Positions 46,268-55,033 of a stretch of 64,000 nucleotides of DNA are shown one piece after another (the first letter of the stretch is position 1; every line of letters starts with the position of its first letter). The stretch covers positions 186,001-250,000 of the forward strand of contig CAWKKW010000006.1 in NCBI GenBank assembly GCA_963850345.1, in the 5' to 3' direction. The notes under the pieces were generated by a model that was not told the origin of the DNA, did not search any database, and worked only from the letters and a program-made list of their open reading frames with translations. The DNA comes from CAWKKW01 sp963850345. Lineage in GTDB: Bacteria; Acidobacteriota; Terriglobia; Terriglobales; Acidobacteriaceae. Made by a program: the position numbers and the translations under genes.

Positions 46268-47659
46268 TCAGCCTTGCCGGGCCATCGCTCTCCGCAGCAT
46301 CACGTCGAGCGCTGCCTTGTGCTGTAGATACTCCTCTTCGGTGAGCTTTCCTTCCAGTCGCTCCGTCTCCAGCGCGAAGAACTCCTCCTTCAACGTGCCC
46401 AATAACGCGGAACCCGTCACCGGGGCTTGCGCTACAGCGACCGGAGTGAACGATGAGGACGCTGGAGCACGCCCTGCGTTCCCCAATGCCGCTGAACCGG
46501 CGGAGACCGCTGGAGTAGCAACGCTGTAGGCAGGAGGCACGGTACGCGGGACCGGTGGGCCACCCGTCGCCTGCGTTACCGGCGCCTTCTTACTGCGGAT
46601 CAGGAAGGCCGCCGCGAGCACCAGCAATAGCCCCACGGCAGCCATGATCCACCACTTGTACTTCGACACCCAGGTCTCTTCGCCACCGACCGGCACGCCC
46701 AATCCACCACCCGGCCGGGTGTCTGATCCAGCCTGGGCGCCGCCTGCTCCCGCCGCAGCTCCGCCACCCGCGCCCATTGCGCCGCCACCCTGCTCCGGCT
46801 GGCCTTGCGCTTCGCGCGGCATCGAGCCCACACCGGAGACGCTGAAGTCCAGAACCTGCTTTGGGCTAGCATTTTTCAGCAAAAACGTCTGTAAGTTCGG
46901 ATCCTCAGGGATCGATTGATACGTTGCCGTCGTGGAAGGCGTGAACGTCATGCTCTTCGGCAACTGGACCACAACGTTTTCTGTAGGCAAGGAGATGCGA
47001 GGCTTGAATGTGTAACTGCCGTTGTAGGGAATGCGGTATGCCACCTGGAACCGTGTCTCTCCGGGGCGAATTGCAAAGATGAACGCGAAGTGGCCCGGAT
47101 CGCTCATCGGCACAGGCGCGGAGTTCACTGCCATGCCTCCGGGAGATTGCGCCGCCGAGCCTTCTATCTGTGCCTCTGTCGGCAGATAGATCTCAAACGA
47201 GTGATCGCTCAACTGGGTGCGCGCCGGCGTCGAGTCGTTCTTGACGAAGTAGTTGTGAGTGACGTGCAGGCCCTGCTTATCTGCCTCGACGCGCGCTACC
47301 GACGCTTCGATCCTGACACCATTTACTTTTTCAGACACGTCGTAGATGTCGATGGCGATGGACTGCGTTCCCGGAGGCGCACTGCGGAAGTACGAAGCCT
47401 TCTGATGATCGACGCGGATGAGGTGCGGACCATCGGGCGTATCAAACGAGAAGTTGCCTTTGGCATCTGTCTTGGTGCGTCCGGCTTCCTGCATGCCCGC
47501 CTGCAAGTTGATGAGGACGACATCGTGGCCGGCTGCGGGTTTGTTGTTGGTCTTATCAGTGACCGTGCCCGTGAGTGTCGCTGCGGAGAGCGGCATAGCG
47601 AAGAGCAGAACTGTCGAAAAACGGGCGCAGGAGCGGAGACGTGCGTAAAGGAAACTCAT
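46268..47659 (-). CDS. Membrane protein with Cna-B-like carboxypeptidase-regulatory domain
   Basis: 463 residues. Signal peptide (1-27), then a regulatory-like beta-sandwich domain (TLTGTVTDKTNNKPAAGHDVVLI to about 110), a second beta-rich domain (about 115-275), a Gly/Ala/Gln-rich linker (283-325), one membrane helix (IMAAVGLLLVLAAAFLI, about 340-356), and a cytoplasmic tail with a SHOCT-like ending (LKEEFFALETERLEGKLTEEEYLQHKAALD). No enzymatic motif. It lies 184 bases downstream of the ccmI-like gene on the same strand. Confidence 0.75.
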   Translation of the reverse strand: MSFLYARLRSCARFSTVLLFAMPLSAATLTGTVTDKTNNKPAAGHDVVLINLQAGMQEAGRTKTDAKGNFSFDTPDGPHLIRVDHQKASYFRSAPPGTQSIAIDIYDVSEKVNGVRIEASVARVEADKQGLHVTHNYFVKNDSTPARTQLSDHSFEIYLPTEAQIEGSAAQSPGGMAVNSAPVPMSDPGHFAFIFAIRPGETRFQVAYRIPYNGSYTFKPRISLPTENVVVQLPKSMTFTPSTTATYQSIPEDPNLQTFLLKNASPKQVLDFSVSGVGSMPREAQGQPEQGGGAMGAGGGAAAGAGGAQAGSDTRPGGGLGVPVGGEETWVSKYKWWIMAAVGLLLVLAAAFLIRSKKAPVTQATGGPPVPRTVPPAYSVATPAVSAGSAALGNAGRAPASSSFTPVAVAQAPVTGSALLGTLKEEFFALETERLEGKLTEEEYLQHKAALDVMLRRAMARQG

Positions 47660-47843
47660 AGTTGTCCCCTGATTCTAATCGCGTGATCGCCACTGCCGGC
47701 ACAACTTTTCGGGCTAATTGCGCCGGGGTTCAGCCATCGCAGGTAAGCTTCAGCGCACACGGGCGGGAACCGGCCGCGAGAAGCGGGTCAGATCGACACA
47801 GCCTGGGGTGATTTAGGGACGAGAAGCGGGACTCGGACCCAGC

Positions 47844-48122
47844 CTAGCGGGGCTGGGCCTCGAGCAATTCGATCTCGGCCACCACGTCCGCGGCTTCGTT
47901 CTCAAGCGCGGCTCGCTGAGCGGCATAGTCTTCTTCGGGGTATTTTCCGGCGCGGTACTCGAAGTTGAGATCCCGCAGATTCTCGTAGAGAACTTCTTTG
48001 CGCTCCTCCAAAAACTCGACGCGAGTCTTCTCGTGCTGCTGCTCCACCTTGCGTTCCGGGAAGAAGATGTAGGCGAACACGCCGAAGAGCAGGACGCCGC
48101 AAGCAACAATGGTCCAGGTCAT
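47844..48122 (-). CDS. CcmI-like small membrane protein (cytochrome c maturation)
   Basis: 92 residues: one N-terminal helix (IVACGVLLFGVFAYIFF, 4-20) and an acidic coiled-coil tail with EERKEVLYENLRDLNFEYRAGKYPEEDY, the pattern of the CcmI N-terminal region that links heme ligation to apocytochrome. The tetratricopeptide domain of full CcmI is missing. It begins 13 bases after the ccmH stop. Confidence 0.7.
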   Translation of the reverse strand: MTWTIVACGVLLFGVFAYIFFPERKVEQQHEKTRVEFLEERKEVLYENLRDLNFEYRAGKYPEEDYAAQRAALENEAADVVAEIELLEAQPR

Positions 48123-48135
48123 GGCTCAGGGCTCC

Positions 48136-48600
48136 TTATAGGTCGGTCTCGCGGCGAATGCGCTCACGAATGGCTTTGAATCCGGGATTGTTGGGAATGG
48201 CAGGCATCGGCACGGTGCGCAGCTTCCACTTCCTCACGAGCAGCGCTGTGCCCGCCATGCCGAGAAGCAGGACCGCGAACGGCATGATCCAGGCGACCCG
48301 GTTGAAGCCGACCGCGGTGGGCGCTGCCAGAATGGTCGGGCCGTACTTCTGCGTAAAGGCCTGCAGCACGATATTGTCGCTGTCGCCACGATCGATGCCG
48401 GCCTGCAGTTCGTTGCGCATTACCGGCGAATCGGGACAGCTTACGTGATTGCACTCCAGCAGAACCTGGTTACAACTGCAGCTACAAATAAGCTGGTGCC
48501 CGAGCTTTTCGAAACGCTGCCCGGGGTCGCCTGCGCCCATGGTCAAAATCATGGCGCCGGCGACCAGCGAGAGTTGCGCAACACGGAGGATCGGCCGCAT
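48136..48600 (-). CDS. ccmH: Cytochrome c-type biogenesis protein CcmH
   Basis: 154 residues with a signal peptide or N-terminal helix (1-22), a three-helix periplasmic domain and a C-terminal membrane helix (WIMPFAVLLLGMAGTALLV). CcmH/Ccl2 keeps apocytochrome heme-binding cysteines reduced; its usual active site is L-R-C-x-x-C. Here the equivalent is I-C-S-C-S-C-N-Q-V-L-L-E-C-N-H (Cys39, 41, 43, 50), with Cys55 after it, a denser Cys array. The start is 1 base after the ccmF stop, so coupling is near-certain. Confidence 0.85.
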   Translation of the reverse strand: MRPILRVAQLSLVAGAMILTMGAGDPGQRFEKLGHQLICSCSCNQVLLECNHVSCPDSPVMRNELQAGIDRGDSDNIVLQAFTQKYGPTILAAPTAVGFNRVAWIMPFAVLLLGMAGTALLVRKWKLRTVPMPAIPNNPGFKAIRERIRRETDL

Positions 48601-48601
48601 G

Positions 48602-50668
48602 TCAGTCTCCTCCTTGCACGGCCGTAGCTTCGTTGATGGCCGGCACTCTGACTCTGCTCGCTACCAGCGCGGCACTCAGATTGGGTGTAAGGGCAACGAA
48701 GGTTCCAAGCGCCATCACGATCACACCGATCCAGATCCACGCAATCAGAGGATTGAGAAAGACCTTGATGATGGGCAGGTTCGTGTCCGGATTCTGGCCT
48801 TCGTAGACGATGTACAGGTCCCATGCCAGGGTAGAGTGATTGGCCACCATGGTCTGCGGCGTCTGGCTGGCGTGGTAGAAGCGCCGCTCCGGCGACATTT
48901 GCGTGACCTTGGTCTTACCCCGGTACACATCGAGCAGCGTGTATTCGGTGTCGTAGTTGTCGTTCGAATCCTGCGTGTTGCTCAGCGAGACGAGGTGGTA
49001 GGGACCGAGATCGATGCTCTGGCCGACTGCGAGTTCCTTTTCGACGCTCTGATTGAAGGCCGAACCAGCCAGCCCGATAAACAGAAGCACGATGCCAAAG
49101 TGGACCAGGTAGCCGCCGTACCGTCGCGTGTTCCTGCGCGTGAGTTGCAGCATGGAGGCAGCGAGGTTCTGACCGGTGTGTCGCTGAATGACGCGCGCGC
49201 CTCGGGTAAACTCCGCCCCGATCGCGGTACTCACCAGCGCCGCCAGCGACAGGCATACCAGCGCGTAGAAGGAGCCTTCGTCCGCCCAGGGGTGAACGCC
49301 GCCGATCATCAGGGCGACCGCCGTAACCGCTCCCACAATGCTGGGAATCACGAAGTTCTTGCGAATGCTCTTGAACGACGTGCTCCGCCACGCGAGCAGC
49401 GGTCCGATGCCGGTGAGAAACAGTAGGAACAAGCCGATCGGAACGGCGACGCGGTTATAAAAGGGCGCGCCGACCGTGACCTTGTTGCCCTGCACATATT
49501 CCGAGATCACCGGGAAGAGAGTTCCCCAAAGAACCGTGAAGCAGGCCGCGAGCAAGACAAGATTGTTGAAGAGGAAGCTCGATTCGCGCGAGACCAGCGA
49601 CTCCAGCTTATGCTCGGTCTTCAGGTGATCGCGCTGCAGCACAAATGTGAAGACGCAAACCGCCAGTACGAATACCAGAAATCCGACAAACCAGTTGCCA
49701 ATGGAAGACTGCGCGAAGGCGTGTACGGAACTCACGATTCCAGATCGCGTTAGCAATGTACCGAGGATAGACAGAAGGAACGTGCTGAAGATCAGCCATA
49801 CATTCCAGTTCTTCATCATGCCGCGCTTCTCCTGCATCATGACCGAATGCAGGAACGCAGTGCCGGTGAGCCACGGCATGAGCGAAGCATTCTCTACCGG
49901 ATCCCAACCCCAGTAACCGCCCCAACCCAGCACGGCGTACGCCCAGTGCATGCCGAGGCAGATACCGCAGGTGAGAAACAGCCAGGTCACCATGGTCCAG
50001 CGCCGGGTGATGTGAATCCACTTTTCGCCCGGATAGCGCATCATGAGCGCGCCCAGGGCGAAGGCGAAGGGAACACTGAAGCCCACGTAGCCTAGATACA
50101 GCATCGGGGGGTGAATCACCATCTCGGGATATTGCAGCAGCGGATTGAGTCCGAACCCATCGGTCGGAACTGCGCTCGCCCCGCCCGGGACCAATTGGAA
50201 CGGCGGCGCGGCGAAGTTGAGCAGCATCAGGAAGAACAGTTGCACGCCGGCGAGGATCGTAGAGGCAAACGCTGTGAGCCGGACATCGACCTTATGCCGC
50301 AGTCGCAGAACGAATCCGTATCCCGCCAGCAGCCAGGCCCACAACAGCAGCGAACCCTCTTGTCCTGACCAAAGCGCGGCAAACTTGTACGGCTTCGGCA
50401 GCGCCCGGTTGGAATGATGCAGGATGTAGGCAACAGAGAAGTCGTTGGTAAACGCCGACCACAACAGCGCGAAGGAGGCGCACGAGACCGCAACAAAGCT
50501 GCTGATGCCTGCGCGACGGGCTGTTTCGGCCAGTTTCTCGGCGACCGGCATCCACTGCGAACCAGGCTGGAGCCGCGACAACATGACCAGCGCCACGGTT
50601 CCGGCCACAAGGTTCCACCCGGCGAGGAGCAGGGCTAGAAGGAGGGCGAAACTTCCAAATTCGGGCAT
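48602..50668 (-). CDS. ccmF: Heme lyase CcmF/cytochrome c-type biogenesis protein
   Basis: 688 residues from ATG 50668 (MPEFGSF); an ATG at 50689 would add 7. About 15 membrane helices. The WWD-type heme-handling segment G-W-G-G-Y-W-G-W-D-P-V-E-N-A-S (about 250-265) and periplasmic His residues typical of CcmF are present, as is the MPWLTGTAFLHS block. It ligates heme to apocytochrome c with CcmH and CcmI. ccmABCDE are not in the window. A Crp/Fnr-type site lies 65 bases upstream of the start. Confidence 0.94.
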   Translation of the reverse strand: MPEFGSFALLLALLLAGWNLVAGTVALVMLSRLQPGSQWMPVAEKLAETARRAGISSFVAVSCASFALLWSAFTNDFSVAYILHHSNRALPKPYKFAALWSGQEGSLLLWAWLLAGYGFVLRLRHKVDVRLTAFASTILAGVQLFFLMLLNFAAPPFQLVPGGASAVPTDGFGLNPLLQYPEMVIHPPMLYLGYVGFSVPFAFALGALMMRYPGEKWIHITRRWTMVTWLFLTCGICLGMHWAYAVLGWGGYWGWDPVENASLMPWLTGTAFLHSVMMQEKRGMMKNWNVWLIFSTFLLSILGTLLTRSGIVSSVHAFAQSSIGNWFVGFLVFVLAVCVFTFVLQRDHLKTEHKLESLVSRESSFLFNNLVLLAACFTVLWGTLFPVISEYVQGNKVTVGAPFYNRVAVPIGLFLLFLTGIGPLLAWRSTSFKSIRKNFVIPSIVGAVTAVALMIGGVHPWADEGSFYALVCLSLAALVSTAIGAEFTRGARVIQRHTGQNLAASMLQLTRRNTRRYGGYLVHFGIVLLFIGLAGSAFNQSVEKELAVGQSIDLGPYHLVSLSNTQDSNDNYDTEYTLLDVYRGKTKVTQMSPERRFYHASQTPQTMVANHSTLAWDLYIVYEGQNPDTNLPIIKVFLNPLIAWIWIGVIVMALGTFVALTPNLSAALVASRVRVPAINEATAVQGGD

Positions 50669-51044
50669 AGAGGGGACTCTCGCACTCATTCTCGCAGAGC
50701 GAGACCCGGTGGGCAACGAACTTTGCAACAACTGTGATTTACGTCACGAGACAAAGAAGCACTGCCGATTGAGCGGGCTTTACTCTGAGCTGCGAGGACG
50801 TTTCGTAGATCCCAGCCGAAAGGCGGGGCCAGCGAATCGGCTGCCTTACGAAGAGGTAAGAAGTTATTCAGAATGGAATTGTGTGGTGAGTGGTCGAAAA
50901 AATGGGCAGAATTCGTAGGAATGCCGCTCGTTTGCCTCTGAGAAGCGACAAAAGTCAAGAAGAGCGTCTACTGCCGCAGACGAAAGGGACGATCTGAGGT
51001 TTGGGTGAAGTAAAGAAAAGAACTTGAGGAACAGAGGTGAGTTT
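50669..51044. other. Intergenic region, 376 bases, AT-richer than the genome
   Basis: No gene supported. Holds the Crp/Fnr-type site for ccmF at 50733-50748. The remainder up to 51044 shows no strong motif. Confidence 0.45.
50733..50748. promoter_or_regulatory. Crp/Fnr-type site TGTGA-TTTACG-TCACG upstream of ccmF
   Basis: Half sites TGTGA and TCACG with the canonical 6-base spacer; the core GTGAT-TTAC-GTCAC matches the motif at 41010 and 53327 with one change. It is centred about 72 bases upstream of the ccmF ATG. Oxygen- or energy-linked control of cytochrome c maturation by an Fnr-like protein is established elsewhere; here it is inferred. Confidence 0.6.
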
Positions 51045-51428
51045 CTAGGCCGTCCGGCTCATCGGTTCACTCATCAGGGATTTCACCAGGTGAATGAGTT
51101 GATCGGGCGCAAATGGCTTCACCCTGTACACGATATCCAAACCCTCGTACTCGGCTTCGCCATCAGGGAAACCGCTCAGTACAAGCACAGGCAGGGTGGG
51201 CATGAAGTCGCGCAGCGCAGTGATGAACTGCGGTCCATTCATCTGCGGCATCAGGTGGTCAGTAATGACCAGTCCGACCGCGGAGAAGAACTCCGGATCC
51301 TGGAGCATGTTGAGTCCAGCTTTGGCATTAGGAGCTACGAACACCGATTTGCCGGCACGCTCGAGGATCGCTTTACGAGTTGTTGCCTGCACGGCGTCGT
51401 CGTCGACCAGAAGAATACACGTAGTCAT
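51045..51428 (-). CDS. Stand-alone receiver (REC) domain protein
   Basis: 127 residues, receiver domain only: acidic pocket D9-D10, phospho-acceptor Asp57 in LVITDHLMPQMNGPQF, Thr/Ser at about 84 (LVLSGF), Lys in RVKPF. No output domain. Such proteins act by docking to other regulators or kinases. No kinase gene is adjacent. Confidence 0.88.
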   Translation of the reverse strand: MTTCILLVDDDAVQATTRKAILERAGKSVFVAPNAKAGLNMLQDPEFFSAVGLVITDHLMPQMNGPQFITALRDFMPTLPVLVLSGFPDGEAEYEGLDIVYRVKPFAPDQLIHLVKSLMSEPMSRTA

Positions 51429-51684
51429 TAGGCAGAGATACCAGTCAGGGGGATGGGCGGCCGATCACAAAGGTTGCCTTCGTCTCGTGAGTTTTGTACT
51501 TCTTCCCGGCTGAGAACGCAATAAGAAAAAACCTCGGCCCATCGTTCTGAATCGATTTATTACCTGTGGGATATCGTTAACTCAATTCTCCAGAATGAGT
51601 TACGGTTCAGTTGCAACTTTCGCGGTAATAGCAGCGTTGTTACCTGAAAATAGGCAAGTTAAATTACGACTCTGTCATCTTATT

Positions 51685-52353
51685 TTAAGCCGGACCGTAG
51701 TGGAAATGTAGCTCCTGCACTGACGCTACGGGAACGCCATCTCGCGTCGCCGGACGGAAAGTCCAGGTACGCACCGTCTCCATAACCTTCGACTCCACCC
51801 CGTATCCGAGCGCATGCAAGATCTGAAGGTCGGCCACTCTTCCGGTCGGATCGATAGTGACGTCCAGAACGACGTCTCCTTGAAGCCCCCGCGGCATCTG
51901 GGAGAGATCTGGTCTCGGACTTGGCGAATAGGTGGTCAGGGCAATCTGGATGTACCCGGCACCCCACGAGTCGCTGCCGCTATTCGCGTTGGGGGAATCG
52001 GAGGCCGGGGCCTGCGAATCGGCAGAGGACTGACGCATGGGCGTCAGTTTCGGCCTGGGAGGGGCGATCAGACTTCGGGTGGCGATCTCCGGTTCAGCAG
52101 GCACAGGCTTTTTGATCTGCTTCACCGCATTTGAAGGTTTGTCTTTTGGCTTGGCGCTCAGGCGCGGCACCGGCGCACGTCCGGGAATGTACGTGAGCTC
52201 TACCGTCGATCCGAGGTTGGTTCCCGGCAAGGTGACCCGAATCGGACGCGTGTGGGAGAGATGCACCAGGGCTGCTACGACCAGAAGATGCACTCCCGCC
52301 GAGCAGGCAGCGTTCGAGGGGCGAACCCGGGGGATGGACAGGCGCTCAAACAT
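51685..52353 (-). CDS. TonB-family energy transducer-like protein
   Basis: 222 residues from ATG 52353 (MFERLSIPRV). A hydrophobic N-terminal segment (AACSAGVHLLVVAALVHL, about 15-32), a Pro/Lys-rich spacer (50-110), and a C-terminal TonB domain (QGDVVLDVTIDPTGRVADLQILHALGYGVESKVMETVRTWTFRPA). It couples proton motive force to outer-membrane receptors; ExbB/ExbD are not in the window. Frames further upstream of 52353 are not coding-like. Confidence 0.85.
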   Translation of the reverse strand: MFERLSIPRVRPSNAACSAGVHLLVVAALVHLSHTRPIRVTLPGTNLGSTVELTYIPGRAPVPRLSAKPKDKPSNAVKQIKKPVPAEPEIATRSLIAPPRPKLTPMRQSSADSQAPASDSPNANSGSDSWGAGYIQIALTTYSPSPRPDLSQMPRGLQGDVVLDVTIDPTGRVADLQILHALGYGVESKVMETVRTWTFRPATRDGVPVASVQELHFHYGPA

Positions 52354-52412
52354 GGGACGGCCAGGCGGGCAGCATGGATGTGCCATGATACCGCTAAACA
52401 ACAGTGAGACGT

Positions 52413-52727
52413 TCAGCTGGCGGCAGTGGCGTGGTAGACATTCACCTCTTGCGTGGTGATCAGGCCGCCGTGCGTCAGCGATGCCAGTCCCGGCAATACC
52501 GGGTTTACGCGCGCCGCCACATCGCAGAAGCAGATGACGGCCGGCAGATCGGTCGCCAACTCGACCATCCGCGACGTGTGCATGCGATGGTGCATGCCAA
52601 ATCCCGCGAAGGCGCGAAAGCCCGTCGCTCCGGCAATCTCGTGTTTGTAGAGGTAGTCGAGAATTGCGTGCACCTGCCGTTCGTGAATGAACACCGTCAC
52701 CTGGAGAGCTTTCGAATCGAGCTGCAT
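52413..52727 (-). CDS. DUF190 (PII-like) protein, partner of CrcB
   Basis: 104 residues from ATG 52727 with GGAGGTG 5 bases upstream. Ferredoxin-like fold pattern of DUF190/PII-like proteins: LQVTVFIHERQVHAILDYLYKHEIAGATGFRAFAGFG. DUF190 genes commonly sit beside crcB and may regulate the fluoride channel by binding a nucleotide. It lies 23 bases after crcB on the same strand. Confidence 0.88.
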   Translation of the reverse strand: MQLDSKALQVTVFIHERQVHAILDYLYKHEIAGATGFRAFAGFGMHHRMHTSRMVELATDLPAVICFCDVAARVNPVLPGLASLTHGGLITTQEVNVYHATAAS

Positions 52728-52750
52728 TGCGCACCTCCGGCATTTCGTGC

Positions 52751-53125
52751 TCAAGCTACCAGCCTGGCTGCCGCTATGCCGAGCCACACAGCAAGGTAGC
52801 CGAGAACGACGCTGAGAGCAATGTTCAGAAAAGCGAGTCCAGCCTGGCCAGCCTGTGCCGTGCTCAGCGTTTCATACTCAAACGCCGAAAACGTCGTGTA
52901 CGCGCCGATGAACCCGATGGGGATGGCGTATCTCAAGCCCAAAGGAATGCCAGTGCGCCCGTCAAAAAACGCCGAAATCAGGCCTATCAAGAAACAGCCT
53001 GTGATGTTGACCACGAACGTGCCATACGGGAACTGCGTGCCAAGTCGTTCATAGATCCAGAGGCCGAGAACGTATCGCGACACCGCCCCGAGGGCTCCTC
53101 CCAGCGAAATCCAAAGGTATTTCAT
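52751..53125 (-). CDS. crcB: Fluoride efflux channel CrcB/Fluc
   Basis: 124 residues from ATG 53125 (MKYLWISLGGALGAVSRY). Four membrane helices with the Fluc hallmarks: GGALGAVSRY (8-17), the fluoride-path Asn in FPYGTFVVNITGCFLIG (about 32-48), and GFIGAYTTFSAFEYET (the Na+/F- region, about 70-85). It exports F- as a dual-topology dimer. In-frame sequence upstream of 53125 lacks coding character. Confidence 0.95.
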   Translation of the reverse strand: MKYLWISLGGALGAVSRYVLGLWIYERLGTQFPYGTFVVNITGCFLIGLISAFFDGRTGIPLGLRYAIPIGFIGAYTTFSAFEYETLSTAQAGQAGLAFLNIALSVVLGYLAVWLGIAAARLVA

Positions 53126-53217
53126 CGGCACGCTCCCAACCGAGGCGCACGACTGGACGAAGTCCTGCGCGGCCCCGGTAATCACAGTCTGTTTATTTGA
53201 GTCGTCGCGGGCAAAAC

Positions 53218-53244
53218 ACTCCCAACGAGGAACTCGTCAGGAGT
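53218..53244. repeat. Inverted repeat upstream of crcB
   Basis: ACTCC-CA-ACGAG-GAA-CTCGT-CA-GGAGT: nested 5-bp arms with a symmetric two-base mismatch. Could be an operator, or an RNA hairpin 93 bases before the crcB start. No T tract follows. Confidence 0.5.
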
Positions 53245-53325
53245 CATCGGCTGCGTGGGTTCGCGGGGTCGCGTCGTCGCAGCGGTTAACCGGAATTCAA
53301 TCGACTTGTTCTCGCGTCAGACGAC

Positions 53326-53341
53326 CGTGATTGCTATCACG
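53326..53341. promoter_or_regulatory. Crp/Fnr-type palindrome CGTGAT-TGCT-ATCACG
   Basis: Perfect 6-base arms with a 4-base spacer. It is 201 bases upstream of crcB and 282 bases upstream of the aminotransferase start, so the controlled direction is uncertain. Same core as the sites at 41010 and 50733. Confidence 0.55.
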
Positions 53342-53622
53342 TTCATCGCGATCACCTTGATGTAAGCTGCGCGTTTGCTGGCAAGAACGACGATCGTCCC
53401 GGTAAGGCGAACTCCACCGCCAGCATTATTTTACATAGGCTGGTTCAGAAGTTGCAGGAAGCTCAATTGGATTGCGGGATGCTCGTTGCTAACCTGGGTT
53501 CCCGATGCGAGTCAAAGTACAAACTTGAAGATGCACCCCCGCATAACCTTTTTGTCATACAGAAGTAATTGGCCGATTGCGCCCGCTGGAACGTCGAACA
53601 GGGAGAGGATCGAATCAATAGA

Positions 53623-54990
53623 ATGAAGAGTGCCGCCGTCGATTCAAGTGTCGCGTGTCAGACCAGTTATCAGGATCACGTAAATCCGCAGTGGGTGCGG
53701 CTGCTGAGCTTGCTCGAGATGAATGCCCGGTACGTAGACTGCCGCGGCGAGCGGTTGACCACCGACGATGGTCGCACGATTCTTGACTTTCTCTCCGGCT
53801 ATTGCGTGTACAACACCGGGCACAATCATCCCCACATTGTGGATGCGCTGCACGAGGAGCTTTCGCGGAATGGGCCGTCGATGCTGCAGAGCCACGTCGC
53901 CGAGACTGCCGGCGAACTTGCAGCGGAGTTGTGCCGCCTCGCGGGAGGCCGGCTGGAGAAGGCGTATTTCTGCAGCTCCGGCAGTGAAGGCATAGAAACC
54001 GCCATCAAGTTCTCGCGCGCCTTTACGGGGCGCAATGGGCTGATCGCTGCGCGCGCGGCCTTCCACGGTCTCACCTGCGGTGCGCTCTCGCTGATGGATC
54101 ATGATTTCTGGTCCGGAGGTTTTGGGCCCCTGCTGCCCAACGTATCGTTTGTAGATTTCGGCAACCTGGCGCAGCTGGAGCAACTGCTCGCGACTCGCAA
54201 GTATGCCGCCTTATTCCTCGAGCCTATTCAGGGTGAGGGCGGAATCGTAGTGCCCACACAGGCCTATCTGGAAGGGGCGCAGGCTCTCTGCCGCAGGTAC
54301 GGCACGCTGCTGGTGATGGATGAGGTACAGACGGGTCTGTATCGGACAGGCACCTTTCTTACCAGCCAGCAATATGGCCTCGATCCAGACATGGTGATTC
54401 TCGCCAAGGCGCTCAGCGGGGGACTGGTCCCGGTCGGCGCAGTGCTGATGACCGATGGCATCTATGACAGCGTGTATGGATCGCTGCGACGTGCGATCGT
54501 GCATACCTCCACGTACAGCGAAAGCAGCCTCGCCATGCGAGCGGGACTCGCGACGCTGCAGTTGCTCGAGCACGAGGGGCTTGGCTCGCAAGCGACCCGG
54601 CGCGGCGAGAACTTTCGCAGCCAGTTGCGCGAGGCGTTGGCGAAGTATGAAATGGTGCGCGAGGTACGGGGGGCCGGATTTTTCACCGGCATCGTCTTCG
54701 GCGCGCCTAGTTCGTTGAAGCTTCGACTCTCGTTCGAGGCGTTTACCCGTGTCCATCCCGCCTTGTTCGGTCAAATGCTGGTGATGCGAATGTTCAAGGA
54801 ATACGGGGTCCTGACACAGATCTGCGGAAACAACTTCATGGTGCTCAAGGCGGCTCCCCCGCTCAATGCAAGCGACGAAAGTCTGGAGACGTTCATACGA
54901 GGAATCAGCGGTGCCATGGAGGCCGTACATTCCTCGCGCCAATTCTGGTCCGACGCGCTTACACTGGCAACGCGAGCTGTGAAAATATAA
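53623..54990 (+). CDS. Class III PLP-dependent aminotransferase
   Basis: 455 residues from ATG 53623 (a purine-rich GGGAGAGGA lies 13 bases upstream, rather far; TTG 53569 is an alternative). PLP-enzyme motifs: CSSGSEGIETAIKFSR (117-132), LFLEPIQGEGGIVVP (197-211), Asp233 in MDEVQTG, and the Schiff-base Lys262 in LAKALSGG. Resembles ornithine/acetylornithine aminotransferases; the hopanoid side-chain enzyme HpnO belongs to the same class, but neither substrate is settled. Followed 43 bases later by the regulator gene. Confidence 0.9.
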   Translation: MKSAAVDSSVACQTSYQDHVNPQWVRLLSLLEMNARYVDCRGERLTTDDGRTILDFLSGYCVYNTGHNHPHIVDALHEELSRNGPSMLQSHVAETAGELAAELCRLAGGRLEKAYFCSSGSEGIETAIKFSRAFTGRNGLIAARAAFHGLTCGALSLMDHDFWSGGFGPLLPNVSFVDFGNLAQLEQLLATRKYAALFLEPIQGEGGIVVPTQAYLEGAQALCRRYGTLLVMDEVQTGLYRTGTFLTSQQYGLDPDMVILAKALSGGLVPVGAVLMTDGIYDSVYGSLRRAIVHTSTYSESSLAMRAGLATLQLLEHEGLGSQATRRGENFRSQLREALAKYEMVREVRGAGFFTGIVFGAPSSLKLRLSFEAFTRVHPALFGQMLVMRMFKEYGVLTQICGNNFMVLKAAPPLNASDESLETFIRGISGAMEAVHSSRQFWSDALTLATRAVKI

Positions 54991-55033
54991 AACGGCATTG
55001 CTTACGTAGGTCAGGTAAGCCGGGAGCGAGACA

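Larger units (their letters stand above)
53126..53622. other. Divergent intergenic region between crcB and the aminotransferase
   Basis: 497 bases. Contains an inverted repeat at 53218-53244 and a Crp/Fnr-type palindrome at 53326-53341, listed separately. I looked for a fluoride (crcB) riboswitch on the minus strand and did not find its conserved GGNGATG...CCNCC...CTGATG core. Confidence 0.5.

Noticed and set aside
53126..53360. Fluoride riboswitch upstream of crcB
   Set aside because: The minus strand has a CCGATGACTCC segment reminiscent of the motif, but the required GGNGATG, CCNCC and CTGATG elements are missing.
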